From NCBI RefSeq assembly GCF_029625295.1, contig NZ_CP121112.1, positions 4,278,001 through 4,342,000 on the forward strand: 64,000 nt of DNA, given 5' to 3'. Within the stretch, counting starts at the first letter, position 1. The number at the start of each line of letters is the position of its first letter. The notes beneath the pieces were generated by a model. It saw only the letters and a program-made list of their open reading frames with translations, had not been told where the DNA came from and did no database searches. A program made the position numbers and the translations under genes. Origin of the DNA: Flavobacterium gyeonganense (lineage in GTDB: Bacteria > Bacteroidota > Bacteroidia > Flavobacteriales > Flavobacteriaceae). Below are positions 53,041 through 63,168 of the stretch, piece by piece.

Positions 53041-54057
53041 TTATAGTGCTGAGTTAACAGTTTTGATAATTCTTGCAGCAATTTTGTATGGATCTCCGTT
53101 TGAAGCTGGTCTTCTGTCTTCCAACCATCCTTTCCATCCTTTTTGAACAGTCATCAAAGGAATTCTGATAGAACATCCTCTGTCTGAAACTCCATAAGAG
53201 AAATCATGGATAGAAGCAGTTTCGTGTTTACCAGTTAAACGTTGGTCGTTGTAAGCTCCGTAAACAGCGATGTGCTCAGCAGTTACAGGACGGAAAGCTT
53301 CACAGATTCTTTCATAAGTTGCCTGATCTCCACATGTTCTTAATACATTGTTAGAGAAGTTAGCATGCATACCTGAACCGTTCCAGTCTGTATCTCCTAG
53401 TGGTTTTGGGTGGTACTCAATATAGTAACCATATTTCTCAGTCAAACGATCTAATAAGTAACGTGCAACCCAGATTTCATCACCTGCTTTTTTAGCACCT
53501 TTAGCGAATAATTGGAATTCCCATTGTCCACAAGCAACCTCCTGGTTGATTCCTTCAAAGTTGATTCCTGCAGCGATACACAAATCAGCATGCTCTTCTA
53601 CTAATTTTCTTCCGTGAGTGTTTTTTCCACCTACAGAACAGTAGTACATACCTTGTGGTGCTGGATAACCTCCAACTGGGAAACCTAATGGCAATAAAGT
53701 TTTAGTATCCATAATGAAATATTCTTGTTCGAAACCAAACCAGAAATCATCATTATCATCATCAATAGTAGCTCTACCGTTAGAAGGGTGTGGTGTTCCG
53801 TCAGCATACATAACCTCACACATTACTAACCATCCGTTGATACGGGTTGGGTCAGGATAAATTGCAACAGGAACTAATAAACAGTCAGAAGATCCACCTT
53901 CAGCTTGTCTTGTTGATGAACCATCAAATGACCAGTTTCCAAGTTCTTCTAATGTTCCTTTGAAATTTTCGTGCTCTTCAACTTTAGTTTTACTTCTAAG
54001 ATTTTGAGTTGGTTCATATCCATCTAACCAAATGTACTCTAACTTAATTTTAGCCAT
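53041..54057 (-). CDS. glnA: Glutamine synthetase, eukaryotic-like type II
   Basis: 338 residues, far shorter than GSI (~470) or GSIII (~730). Beta-grasp N-terminus (LEYIWLDGYEPTQNLRSKTKV, NWSFDGSSTRQAEGGSSDCLLVPV), ATP/glutamate site (FGFEQEYFIMD, GINQEVACGQWEFQL, YHPKPLGDTDWNGSGMHANFS) and C-terminal SIRIPLMTVQKGWKGWLEDRRPASNGDPY. Assimilates ammonia into glutamine. Its promoter faces that of the GSIII gene, so two unrelated glutamine synthetase classes sit head to head. Confidence 0.95.
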   Translation of the reverse strand: MAKIKLEYIWLDGYEPTQNLRSKTKVEEHENFKGTLEELGNWSFDGSSTRQAEGGSSDCLLVPVAIYPDPTRINGWLVMCEVMYADGTPHPSNGRATIDDDNDDFWFGFEQEYFIMDTKTLLPLGFPVGGYPAPQGMYYCSVGGKNTHGRKLVEEHADLCIAAGINFEGINQEVACGQWEFQLFAKGAKKAGDEIWVARYLLDRLTEKYGYYIEYHPKPLGDTDWNGSGMHANFSNNVLRTCGDQATYERICEAFRPVTAEHIAVYGAYNDQRLTGKHETASIHDFSYGVSDRGCSIRIPLMTVQKGWKGWLEDRRPASNGDPYKIAARIIKTVNSAL

Positions 54058-54096
54058 AATAATATAAATTTATTTTTTTTGTTTTTTTCGCTGGGT

Positions 54097-54104
54097 CAAA
54101 TATA
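54097..54104 (-). promoter_or_regulatory. -7 element of glnA (TATATTTG)
   Basis: TATATTTG on the minus strand, 39 bases before the ATG at 54057. Confidence 0.6.
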
Positions 54105-54429
54105 GATTTATTTTTCAAGCCGTAAAAATTAGGGGGTGCATTTTGTTTCAATAGATATAATTTTTTACATAAGCGCAATTTTGTATGGGGTATATTTAAA
54201 AAATAGCAATTTTTTAATGTTTTAAAAATAAATTCGTAATAAACATGTGCGTTTTTTGAATTAATTTTCATTACAATTATGAAAAATTGTTTGTTTCTTT
54301 AGTAATATTCGTATGTTTTGTTATATTTTTTCAAAACCATTTCGAAATTCTTTGCAAAACGTACCTTTTGTTGCTAAAATGCTTTTCAAAAATCTAAAAG
54401 TTATAGTTAAAAAAGGCTTTTTTATTCTT

Positions 54430-54437
54430 TATATTTG
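54430..54437 (+). promoter_or_regulatory. -7 element of glnN (TATATTTG)
   Basis: TATATTTG, 48 bases before the ATG at 54486 and upstream of nearly all of the longer frame's extra codons (ATG at 54435 overlaps it), so it supports 54486. The ~325-bp gap to the glnA promoter is AT-rich and holds nothing else I can recognise. Confidence 0.6.
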
Positions 54438-54485
54438 TCCCTTGTATTTTTAATCAAATTATTACGAATTTTTAAAATTATATAC

Positions 54486-56675
54486 ATGTCAACATTACGT
54501 TTTCAGGCCTTGCAGGAAGCTTCATCAAGAAAGCCTGTACATTTTGAGGAAATTGACAGAAAGTCAACTATTTTCGGGGCAAATGTTTTTAATGAGAAAG
54601 CAATGAAGCAGTATTTGACTTCAGATGCATTTAAAGGAGTGAGGGATGCTATTCAGCACGGAACCAAAATAGACCGAAAACTGGCCGATTATATTGCCAT
54701 GGGGATGAAAGAATGGGCTTTGGCTAAAGGTGTTACCCATTATACACACTGGTTTCAGCCGCTTACCGGTACTACAGCAGAAAAACACGATGCCTTTTTT
54801 GATGTATCGTATGATGGAAGTGATCCTGTAGAAAAATTTGGCGGAGCACAATTGGTGCAGCAGGAACCAGATGCGTCAAGTTTCCCGAACGGTGGCATCA
54901 GAAATACATTCGAAGCCAGAGGATATACGGCTTGGGATCCAACCTCACCGGCTTTCATCTACGGAACAACTTTATGTATTCCTACCGTATTTATTGCATA
55001 TACAGGAGAAGCTTTAGATAATAAAATTCCGTTGTTAAGAGCTTTATCAGCTATGGATGAAGCAGCGACAGAGGTTTGTAAATATTTTGACAAAAACGTA
55101 AAAAAAGTAACGGCTACTTTAGGCTGGGAACAGGAATATTTTTTAATTGACAGAGCTTTGGCCAATTCCCGTCCTGATTTAATGATGACGGGAAGGACAT
55201 TGTTAGGACATACTTCTGCAAAAGGACAGCAATTAGACGATCACTATTTCGGATCTATTCCAACACGTGCCTTAACGTACATGAGAGATTTAGAACAGGA
55301 ATGTATGTTGTTGGGAATCCCAGTAAAAACGCGTCATAACGAAGTTGCTCCAAATCAGTTTGAGCTGGCTCCTATTTTCGAAGAAACCAATCTTGCTGTG
55401 GATCATAACTCTTTATTGATGGATGTGATGCAAAAAGTAGCAGAGCGTCATGATTTTAAAGTTTTATTCCACGAAAAACCATTTAAAGGTGTAAATGGTT
55501 CAGGAAAACATAATAACTGGTCACTGGCAACTGATACAGGAGTTAATTTATTGAGTCCGAGTAAAACACCAATGAGCAATTTACAGTTTTTAACGTTCTT
55601 TATTAATACTATAAAAGCAGTTAACGATTATGAAACTTTACTTAGAGCTTCTATCGCAACAGCCAGTAATGATCACAGGTTGGGGGCAAATGAAGCGCCA
55701 CCGGCTATTATTTCGGTATTTATTGGTGAGCAGTTAACCAAAGTTTTAACTGAACTGGAAAGTGTGACGACGGGTAAATTATCTCCTGAAGAAAAAACCG
55801 ATTTAAAACTGAATGTTGTGGGTAAAATTCCGGATGTTCTTTTGGATAATACCGATAGAAACAGAACATCTCCTTTTGCTTTTACAGGAAATAAATTTGA
55901 ATTCAGGGCAGTAGGTTCAAATTCAAACTGTTCGAATGCAATGACAACCTTAAATGCTATTGTAGCGAAACAATTAAAGGACTTTAAAATTGAAGTAGAC
56001 ACTTTAATCGATACGAAAGGTTTGAAAAAAGACGAAGCAATCTTCAATGTTTTGAGAGAATATATAAAAGAGTCCAAAAAAATCCTTTTTGAAGGTGACG
56101 GTTATAGCGATGCCTGGGAAAAAGAAGCTGCGAAAAGAGGTTTAAGCAATTTTAAAACTACACCGGAAGCTATTAAAGCCAAAGTTTCTAAACAGGCCTT
56201 AGAGTTATTTGCAGAATTAGGCATTTTGAATCATGTTGAAGCTGAAGCCCGTTATGAAATAGAATTGGAGGAATACACTAAAAAAATTCAGATTGAAGGC
56301 AGGGTTTTAGGTGATATTGCCAGAAATCATGTCATTCCAACAGCAATTCGTTATCAAAATACTTTAATTGAAAACGTAAAAGGACTGAAAGAAATTTTTG
56401 GTAAAGAATTCGAAACTATTGCCAAAGAACAAATCATTCTGATTAAAGAAATTTCAGGTCATATTGAAGGCATCAATTCAAAAGTGGAGGCGATGACTAA
56501 TGAAAGAAAAACAGCAAATAATTTAACAGATGCGCAAAAAATGGCTGAGGCTTATTGTAATAAAGTGAAGCCATATTTTGAAGATATTCGTAATCATTGT
56601 GATAAGCTTGAATTATTGGTAGATGATGAAAGCTGGACGCTGACTAAATACCGAGAGCTTCTGCTTACGAAATAA
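54486..56675 (+). CDS. glnN: Glutamine synthetase type III
   Basis: About 729 residues from MSTLRFQALQEASSRKPVHF, the usual GSIII start and length. Characteristic blocks: THWFQPLTGTTAEKHDAF, LGWEQEYFLIDRAL, TRHNEVAPNQFELAPIFEETN, DFKVLFHEKPFKGVNGSGKHNNWSL, FEFRAVGSNSNCSNAMTTLNAI. Dodecameric ammonia-assimilating enzyme common in Bacteroidota and cyanobacteria. Monocistronic, strong promoter and terminator; nitrogen control likely but no operator can be named. Confidence 0.96.
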   Translation: MSTLRFQALQEASSRKPVHFEEIDRKSTIFGANVFNEKAMKQYLTSDAFKGVRDAIQHGTKIDRKLADYIAMGMKEWALAKGVTHYTHWFQPLTGTTAEKHDAFFDVSYDGSDPVEKFGGAQLVQQEPDASSFPNGGIRNTFEARGYTAWDPTSPAFIYGTTLCIPTVFIAYTGEALDNKIPLLRALSAMDEAATEVCKYFDKNVKKVTATLGWEQEYFLIDRALANSRPDLMMTGRTLLGHTSAKGQQLDDHYFGSIPTRALTYMRDLEQECMLLGIPVKTRHNEVAPNQFELAPIFEETNLAVDHNSLLMDVMQKVAERHDFKVLFHEKPFKGVNGSGKHNNWSLATDTGVNLLSPSKTPMSNLQFLTFFINTIKAVNDYETLLRASIATASNDHRLGANEAPPAIISVFIGEQLTKVLTELESVTTGKLSPEEKTDLKLNVVGKIPDVLLDNTDRNRTSPFAFTGNKFEFRAVGSNSNCSNAMTTLNAIVAKQLKDFKIEVDTLIDTKGLKKDEAIFNVLREYIKESKKILFEGDGYSDAWEKEAAKRGLSNFKTTPEAIKAKVSKQALELFAELGILNHVEAEARYEIELEEYTKKIQIEGRVLGDIARNHVIPTAIRYQNTLIENVKGLKEIFGKEFETIAKEQIILIKEISGHIEGINSKVEAMTNERKTANNLTDAQKMAEAYCNKVKPYFEDIRNHCDKLELLVDDESWTLTKYRELLLTK

Positions 56676-56697
56676 AAAATAATTGATTGTATTATTG

Positions 56698-56734
56698 AAA
56701 TGCCTTTCCGGTTTTCGGAAAGGCATTTTTTTAT
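56698..56734 (+). terminator. Terminator of glnN
   Basis: AAATGCCTTTCCG/CGGAAAGGCATTT arms of 13 bases, then T run. Confidence 0.93.
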
Positions 56735-56819
56735 TTCTGATTTTAGAGGGGTAACAATTGTAAGTTTAATTTGATATAGAGTTGTGTTTACAACTTTATT
56801 AACCTCAAAATATTTTACT

Positions 56820-59417
56820 ATGAAAACAATTGTACGTCTTATTACAGCAGTACTCGTTTTAATGTCAGGATCTGTTTCTGCACAGAAATATCAGGACACC
56901 TTAATAACGGTCAGAAATGTCAGATTGCATTATGAATATGATGTAAGCTGGACCAAAGAAGTTAAAACCAGAAATATTGATGAATTTATTAAAAACCAAT
57001 CTGAACCTTCGATTAAATCTTCCACACAAATTCAGTCTATTTTACAGAAGATAAAATTATCTAAAGAGCCCTGTGTTAATTCGGGATTTGAAAGTGGTTA
57101 CAGCGGATGGACCGGATTGAGCCTCAAACACGGAGTTACAACACTTCCTATTGAAAACGGCTTAACACTTAATCCAGGCGTTTCAGCATTGCCTTTTACG
57201 GGTACAGCATCCGGACAAAATTTTACTTCAATCGAAACAACAGGTACAGATGCACTTTTATTAGCATCGACTCCTTCATTTTCAATGTCTAAAACAGCAC
57301 CGGGTTCCACTGGTACACAATCAATTCGTTTAGGAAATGATCAGCCGGGTTATAGTGCAGAAGGGATTGCCAAGCGTTTTGTGGTAACAGCAGCAAATGC
57401 TAAATACTATTTTCAATATGCGATGGTAATGGATAAAAGCCATTCAAATCCAGATGGAAGTGTAAATGGTTCTGAAGTCTTTTTTATCGCTGAAGCGGTC
57501 GATATGACCGGAGTAACTGTTGATAAAATGGTAGATATTGCGGCTCCATCGAATCCTTTTATCAGTGCTACTAATACTCCTGGTGAAGGAATCAAGTACT
57601 ATAGAGACTGGCGTTGTGCTTATCTCGATTTGTCAAGTCATATTGGCAGGGAAGTGGTAATTATGTTTATAAACTCTGATTGTTCTGCCGGAGGTCATAA
57701 CGGCTATACCTACATTGATGATACTTGTACAGCATGCAAAAATACTTCTGAAGGAGTTATTGATTTAGATTTAAAAGGACATGATTGTATAAATCCGAAG
57801 CAAACTTTTAATGGCACATTTACTGTTCCCAGAGCAGCAACCAATGTACAGATTAGTTTTGAGATTTATCAAAACGGAACAATGCTGAACAGCATATCCG
57901 CCAGCACAGTTTCAGGCTCCAATTATACAGTTGATGTAGCTGCAACGGATTTTCCAAACCAGACACCCGGTACTTGTTACGATGTAGTAGCAAAACTGAC
58001 CTTTAATTTAGTTGACTTGAATGGAAACGTACAAACAGTTGTTCAGTATTCTGCAAATCCTGTTTTAGGGGTACAATACGGACAAACAGCAGGTTTTGAT
58101 AATGACATCTGTTTTTGTATCAATAATTTAGGGGCTTATTGCTGTGATTCAGAAAATCTGGTTGTAAACGGTAACTTTGAAGCTGGAAATTCAGGCTTTA
58201 CAAGTTCATATACTCTTGACCCAACTACTTATCCGGGACAATACTACGTAACAAATACTGCGGCGGCTTTTGGAGCAATAGTAACTGATCATTCGTTTTG
58301 TGCTGATCCTGTAGTATATGCATCAAACAGCAAATATCTGACAGTGAACGGAAAAACACAGCAAACTGGTTCTTCTGTAATTTGGGAACAAACAATAACC
58401 GGATTAAGACGAGGAGAAAAATACCGTTTTTGTGCTAATTTCAAAAACATGAAACAATGCACTTTTGATATTCTTCCGAAAGTCAGATTAGAAGCAGGCA
58501 GTACAACTTCAGCTGTGTTTACAGTAAATATGGCAACTGCTAATGCCTGCGACTGGCAAAATGCAGATCTGGTTTTTACAGCAACAGGAACCAGCGAAAC
58601 CGTTCGAATTTATCTTGATGAAACGGGTAATGGTGACGGAAATGACTTAGCAATTGATGATATTTATGTAGGTGCTTTGGGAGATCCTGGGCTTGCGATT
58701 ACGGTACAGCACAATGGAACCAGCAATGCGATTATTGCATCGGTTAATAGTATCGCAACGTCAGATGACAGTATTAAAGGTGATTGTAGAAAATACCACT
58801 GGTATGTAGCCGAGGTTACTTCATATCCTTCTATTGTGATTGACTGGAGTACATTTGCCCACGGAAACAACTCTGGAAGTAATCTGCCTCCTTTTGCCGG
58901 AACTTCATCGCCAACAACATGGGATCTTACCACTACTTTTTCCGGTTATACTTTTGCAAACAATAAGTTGTATATCATTGGAATGTACACACCGGAATGT
59001 GATTGTTATGACAGTGGTTTTACCTATCAGTTAACATTTAATACCACGTCTAAATCTGCCAATGCTGCCGGAATTACAGAAGAACAAAAAGCAGAAATTA
59101 TTGATGCTATTTTAAATGGTTTAAAACCGGGCAAAACAGATGATTCATCAACTACTAATGAGCCGGACACAAAAATCAAAGAGAATGTTCAGCTTTATCC
59201 TAATCCTGTAGCAAATGAATTAACTGTTTCTGCTTTGAATGAAACAATTTCTGAAGTTATTATTTCAGATTCAACAGGAAAAACAGTTAAAAAGCAATCT
59301 TTTGTATCTCAAAACAATATTGAAAAAATCAATGTATCTAGTTTACCGCAGGGACTTTATTTTGTCAAAGTGATCAGTGATAAAAATACCTACGTGTCGA
59401 AACTGATTAAAGATTAA
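56820..59417 (+). CDS. Large T9SS-exported protein with carbohydrate-binding-like modules
   Basis: About 865 residues from MKTIVRLITAVLVLMSGSVSA. Two similar extracellular modules begin CVNSGFESGYSGWTG (~80) and LVVNGNFEAGNSGFTSSY (~455) and end in YIDDTC / AIDDIYVG, the jelly-roll pattern of choice-of-anchor and CBM-type domains. Between them is a Cys-rich beta domain (GHDCINPKQTFNGTFTVP, CYDVVAKL, DICFCINNLGAYCCDSE). The C-terminal T9SS type A sorting domain starts near 789 (VQLYPNPVANELTV) and ends VSKLIKD. Likely a surface adhesin or binding protein. Mature repeats of Cys suggest disulfides. Confidence 0.85.
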   Translation: MKTIVRLITAVLVLMSGSVSAQKYQDTLITVRNVRLHYEYDVSWTKEVKTRNIDEFIKNQSEPSIKSSTQIQSILQKIKLSKEPCVNSGFESGYSGWTGLSLKHGVTTLPIENGLTLNPGVSALPFTGTASGQNFTSIETTGTDALLLASTPSFSMSKTAPGSTGTQSIRLGNDQPGYSAEGIAKRFVVTAANAKYYFQYAMVMDKSHSNPDGSVNGSEVFFIAEAVDMTGVTVDKMVDIAAPSNPFISATNTPGEGIKYYRDWRCAYLDLSSHIGREVVIMFINSDCSAGGHNGYTYIDDTCTACKNTSEGVIDLDLKGHDCINPKQTFNGTFTVPRAATNVQISFEIYQNGTMLNSISASTVSGSNYTVDVAATDFPNQTPGTCYDVVAKLTFNLVDLNGNVQTVVQYSANPVLGVQYGQTAGFDNDICFCINNLGAYCCDSENLVVNGNFEAGNSGFTSSYTLDPTTYPGQYYVTNTAAAFGAIVTDHSFCADPVVYASNSKYLTVNGKTQQTGSSVIWEQTITGLRRGEKYRFCANFKNMKQCTFDILPKVRLEAGSTTSAVFTVNMATANACDWQNADLVFTATGTSETVRIYLDETGNGDGNDLAIDDIYVGALGDPGLAITVQHNGTSNAIIASVNSIATSDDSIKGDCRKYHWYVAEVTSYPSIVIDWSTFAHGNNSGSNLPPFAGTSSPTTWDLTTTFSGYTFANNKLYIIGMYTPECDCYDSGFTYQLTFNTTSKSANAAGITEEQKAEIIDAILNGLKPGKTDDSSTTNEPDTKIKENVQLYPNPVANELTVSALNETISEVIISDSTGKTVKKQSFVSQNNIEKINVSSLPQGLYFVKVISDKNTYVSKLIKD

Positions 59418-59437
59418 AACATTTACGGTAAAATGTC

Positions 59438-59476
59438 AAAACGGGCTATCTATAATTTTAGGTAGCTCGTTTTATA
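59438..59476 (+). terminator. Terminator of the 56820 gene
   Basis: AAAACGGGCTA paired with TAGCTCGTTTT (one G-T), short T tail. Confidence 0.75.
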
Positions 59477-59597
59477 AGACATAAAATCATTATTTATAGT
59501 GATTCTTTTCGTTTGGGTAAAAATTATTTTTGCTTAAAATGACTAAGAATCTTAAGGTTAGTTTCTTTTATAATAAACTCAATATAATTTTTATTCA

Positions 59598-59941
59598 ATG
59601 AAAAGTATTTTACTCGTTTTTTTCTTTGTTTAAGTGTTTGCAGTTATGGGCAATATGCTAAAAAAGATTTGCCTGAAAATTATGTTTCTGAAGCAAATGA
59701 TTTGTTTTTTGAGAAAACGGTTGTGCATCTAAATCCTTCTTGCCGATTATTGAATATAAGCAATGCTCTTCTCGATAAAATTACAGTTTATGATATGTTG
59801 GGTCAATTACAAAAAACAGTTGTGATTTTAACCAATAAGGAAGACCATCTAATTGATCTTTCCCAGCTATTGAAAGGTACATATTTCATTGTTTTGGAAA
59901 AGGATGATAAAACAGCCAGGAGAAAAATCATCATTAATTAG
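59598..59941 (+). CDS. Small sorting-domain-only protein, frameshifted in signal peptide
   Basis: ATG at 59598 starts MKSILLVFF and then meets a stop, but adding one T to the T7 run at 59617-59623 gives MKSILLVFFLCLSVCSYGQ, a good signal peptide, joined to the frame that ends at 59941. The ~114-residue product would be a signal peptide plus a single T9SS-tail-like domain (TVVHLNPSCRLLNISNALLD, ITVYDMLGQLQKTVVIL, LLKGTYFIVLEKDDKTARRKIIIN). No cargo is attached. Compare the tandem array at 43-47 kb, which has the same minimal architecture. Frameshift probably a base-call error. Confidence 0.7.
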
Positions 59942-60042
59942 AATTTATTAAGAAATGGACATATCAATCAGGTCAATAAATTTAAAAGGATTTTTTAAAG
60001 CTATCTAACATGTTGAAATTCTAAGTGTTAATGCTTCAGTGA

Positions 60043-61179
60043 ATGAAAGTAAAGAATATTTTTTTAATGAAGGCTGTTTTGTTTTTTAACACGGTTAGTT
60101 GTTTGGCTCAACCTTCAACGAAATATACTATGGAGGAATTAAAAGCAAAAAGCAAAACAGAAATTATTGAATTGGCACTGGAAATTCTCAAGCAAAAGCA
60201 GCCTTCATTGGTAATTGATGCTGATGATTTTGAAAGTACTGCATGGCAAAACAGTAAAGAAACAATAGTAAAATTTAGAAGATATTTTCGCTTTAGTCCT
60301 TTAAATGCAGAGCAAAATCAATATTATGACATTTCAGTTAACTTAATTACAAAACAAGTTTTTCCGTTTGATTCAATGTTTAATTTTACTTTTTATATTC
60401 CAACTGAAGATGATAAAAAGAAACTTGATTTTATTAAAAGTAAAACTTATTTGCCAAAACAGCCAGAAAAAAACATAACTATCACGGAAAATGAAGACCA
60501 TTATTGGATAAGCAATAGCACTAAAAATTCACTCATTAAGTTTTTTATAAACAAAAAAACAGGTTTCAAATCGGTTTTTTTGCAAGGCACGTATTCTGTT
60601 CCTCAGGTAAAACCTGTTTTTGAATCTACTTATGACCGTGAAGAAAAGGTAAAACTTTCTGGAGGAGATGAAATTTCAAAAAAAGAAATTATTGATATGG
60701 CTGTTGCTTTATTGAATAAGAGGCAGCTGTTATTAAAATGGAATTTTAATGATTATGAAGCTGAGGTTTTAGGTGACAGTAAAAACACATTCGTTGAATT
60801 TAAAAGAATTATAAGATATATTCCTTTTAGTACCGATCCTGAAAAACGTTTTTCTTATGATGTGATAGTCAATGTAAATACAGCTGAAATTTTACCATTT
60901 GATGACTTTTTTAAATCGGAATTTTATATTGTAAACGAAAATGATAGAAAAGCAGTTGCCTTTATAAAGAAAAAATTTGGAGATTTTTCAGCTAATTTTG
61001 AAAATACAATTTACGAAGGTGAAGAAGATTATTTTATTGATATTAAAAATGAGTATTCGTTTGGCAAATACACAGTAAACAAAAAAACGGGAATAATAAA
61101 GACTGAAATTCAGGCTTCTTTTGAACCAACGCGAAAACCTATAATTGAAAATCCGGATAATTATATTGAAATCAAATAA
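60043..61179 (+). CDS. Secreted protein with internal duplication, unknown family
   Basis: 378 residues. Signal peptide to SCLAQ (~23). Two homologous halves (~30-190 and ~205-370): KTEIIELALEILKQKQ with KKEIIDMAVALLNKRQ, VKFRRYFRFSPLNAEQ with VEFKRIIRYIPFSTDP, YYDISVNLITKQVFPFDSMF with SYDVIVNVNTAEILPFDDFF, INKKTGFKS with VNKKTGIIK. No known family recognised; the pattern is reminiscent of PepSY/beta-lactamase-inhibitor-like small alpha/beta repeats. Ends 6 nt before the next gene, so the two are probably co-transcribed and functionally linked. Confidence 0.75.
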   Translation: MKVKNIFLMKAVLFFNTVSCLAQPSTKYTMEELKAKSKTEIIELALEILKQKQPSLVIDADDFESTAWQNSKETIVKFRRYFRFSPLNAEQNQYYDISVNLITKQVFPFDSMFNFTFYIPTEDDKKKLDFIKSKTYLPKQPEKNITITENEDHYWISNSTKNSLIKFFINKKTGFKSVFLQGTYSVPQVKPVFESTYDREEKVKLSGGDEISKKEIIDMAVALLNKRQLLLKWNFNDYEAEVLGDSKNTFVEFKRIIRYIPFSTDPEKRFSYDVIVNVNTAEILPFDDFFKSEFYIVNENDRKAVAFIKKKFGDFSANFENTIYEGEEDYFIDIKNEYSFGKYTVNKKTGIIKTEIQASFEPTRKPIIENPDNYIEIK

Positions 61180-61185
61180 TTGAAA

Positions 61186-63098
61186 ATGAAAAAAACTACA
61201 GTTTTTATCAAAAAACAGAAGAAGTTTATTTTAGTACAGAATTCGCTTTTCCGATAGCGGTGATTGTCATGGCTTCTATTATTACCTATGGATTGCTTTA
61301 CTTTTTTGGTATAGCTTTGGCTGTGATTTTTAATGTAATTATTTCTTTTATCGGAAGTTTCTATTTCTATTATTTTGGTAAATCATCCACAGCTATTACT
61401 TTGGATTTTTTAATTCGGGTTGCATTAGTTTCTGTTTTCTTTTTATTTATGGATTATGGAGTTTTTGCGCTCGTTAAATATCAAAAAACAGACGTTTTCA
61501 ATAAAATGTATTTTTATCTATGGTTAGCAATTATTTTAGGAATTCCTCTTTTATATTATATTTTTCAATACAGCCGATACTATTATAAAGAAACAAAGAA
61601 TGCAGGAACATATATAAAAATTTACCTTACAGTGCATCATGACAGGGAATTGCTTACTGTTATTGATACGATACAGTTTGTCAATACTGTAAAACGTACT
61701 ATGTCGGATATCAAATTAGAAAAGCCTGATTGTTTCTATTCGGATGCGGAATTAAAAAAAATGGATGATAATAGCGTTAGGAATTATCTGGGAAAAGATG
61801 CTTTTAGAGGTTTAATGCATTTACCTTTCGATGCAGATGTACTTTTTATCTCCTGGTATTCTATTATTGAAGATAAATATTATGATATTGAAGTACCTTT
61901 TCCTTTTGAAAAAATGGTTATCGAACAGGAAAAATATCCAACAAATGTTTCAGAAGTTTTGAGAGGCAAAAAATCAAAACCGTTAAATCTGCATATTCAT
62001 GCCAATGGCGGAATTAGGATTTTTAATGTTGATGGGGTTTTAATCGATCTTCCGGAAAGTATTCCGACAGTTATTTCTGAGGAAGAACGAAATAAAAAAA
62101 TAGAAATCTATAGGGATTTACAAGATTATTATCGCACGCCAAAAGCTTTTGAAGAATTGATAGAAAAAATTAAATCATCTAACGGAATTGAAGAACGTTT
62201 TCTAATACAAAACAAAAAGTTTAACTGGAGTATGCATATTTCAGGTCTGAAAGGCAATAATTATTTAGATGTTTTTGATGTTTCTTTCAGTAAATACAAA
62301 ACTGAAATAGCCGAATTGGATATGCCTGAATTTCGATTTTTGCCAAAAGAAATCGGAATTGTTTACAGAGGAAATTATTTGTATGACTGGCTTAATCTAT
62401 ACATCAATACACAGGAAATTTATCACTGTATACAAGAAATCGAGAGCGGAAATGAATGCAGTCCTGTTTCTTTTGAACTTGTTTTTGAAGATTTGACAGA
62501 AACAGGTTTAAAATTCACAATCAGGTCAGGCGACAAATTTGTGATGTTTAATAATTGGAAAATTAATATCAGAAACGACCGTAAGCAAGACATGACAGAC
62601 CATCTTCTGCATATCGATGAAGATCAGCAAAAACGTGCTTTATATAAGGAAGCATGGGATTTGGTTGCTAGCAAACAATACGATCAGGCGCAGGAAAAAT
62701 GCGACACTATTAAAGCAATCGACCCGGGATATGGTTTTGCTTATTTTTTGGAGGTAAGATTATTATGGTACAAAGAAGGATTTGAAGCCTGTTACACCAA
62801 ACAGGATTATTTTATTGCTAAAACCCAACATGAACCTGCTGCATTGGCACACATGTACAACAATTACGGGTGTTTGTATGATCTGGAATTAAAATATGAT
62901 CAATCATTATCATATTTTGAAAAAGCGATTCTTGCTAATCCAAAAGATGGTATGTATGTTTGTAATCTTGCCGAAATATACTGTAAATTAAATCGGCCTA
63001 AAAAAGCATTTGAAGCTGCTGAAAAATCCAAAAAATTAGGGCACGAATCACCAACCTTGCATGCAATTTTAGAAAGTAAAGGATTACGTTATTTATAG
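61186..63098 (+). CDS. Membrane TPR protein, N-terminus frameshifted
   Basis: The frame ending at 63098 is open to the left without a good ATG (first GTG 61260). Adding one A to the A7 run at 61189-61195 joins it to ATG 61186, giving MKKNYSFYQKTEEVYFSTEF, ~637 residues. Three or four N-terminal membrane segments (~25-125), a cytoplasmic region with YYDIEVPFPFEKMVIEQEKY and LHIHANGGIRIFNVDGVLIDLP (DUF2931-like in pattern, weak), and C-terminal TPRs from ~475 (ALYKEAWDLVASKQYDQAQEKC, NYGCLYDLELKYDQSLSYFEKAI, LAEIYCKLNRPKKAFEAAEKS). Function unknown. A decayed second copy follows. Confidence 0.72.
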
Positions 63099-63168
63099 AA
63101 AATCATTACAAATAGTGATGTTTAAAAAAGTCAATAATAATACATTTGACTCACTATGAATATCTGCT

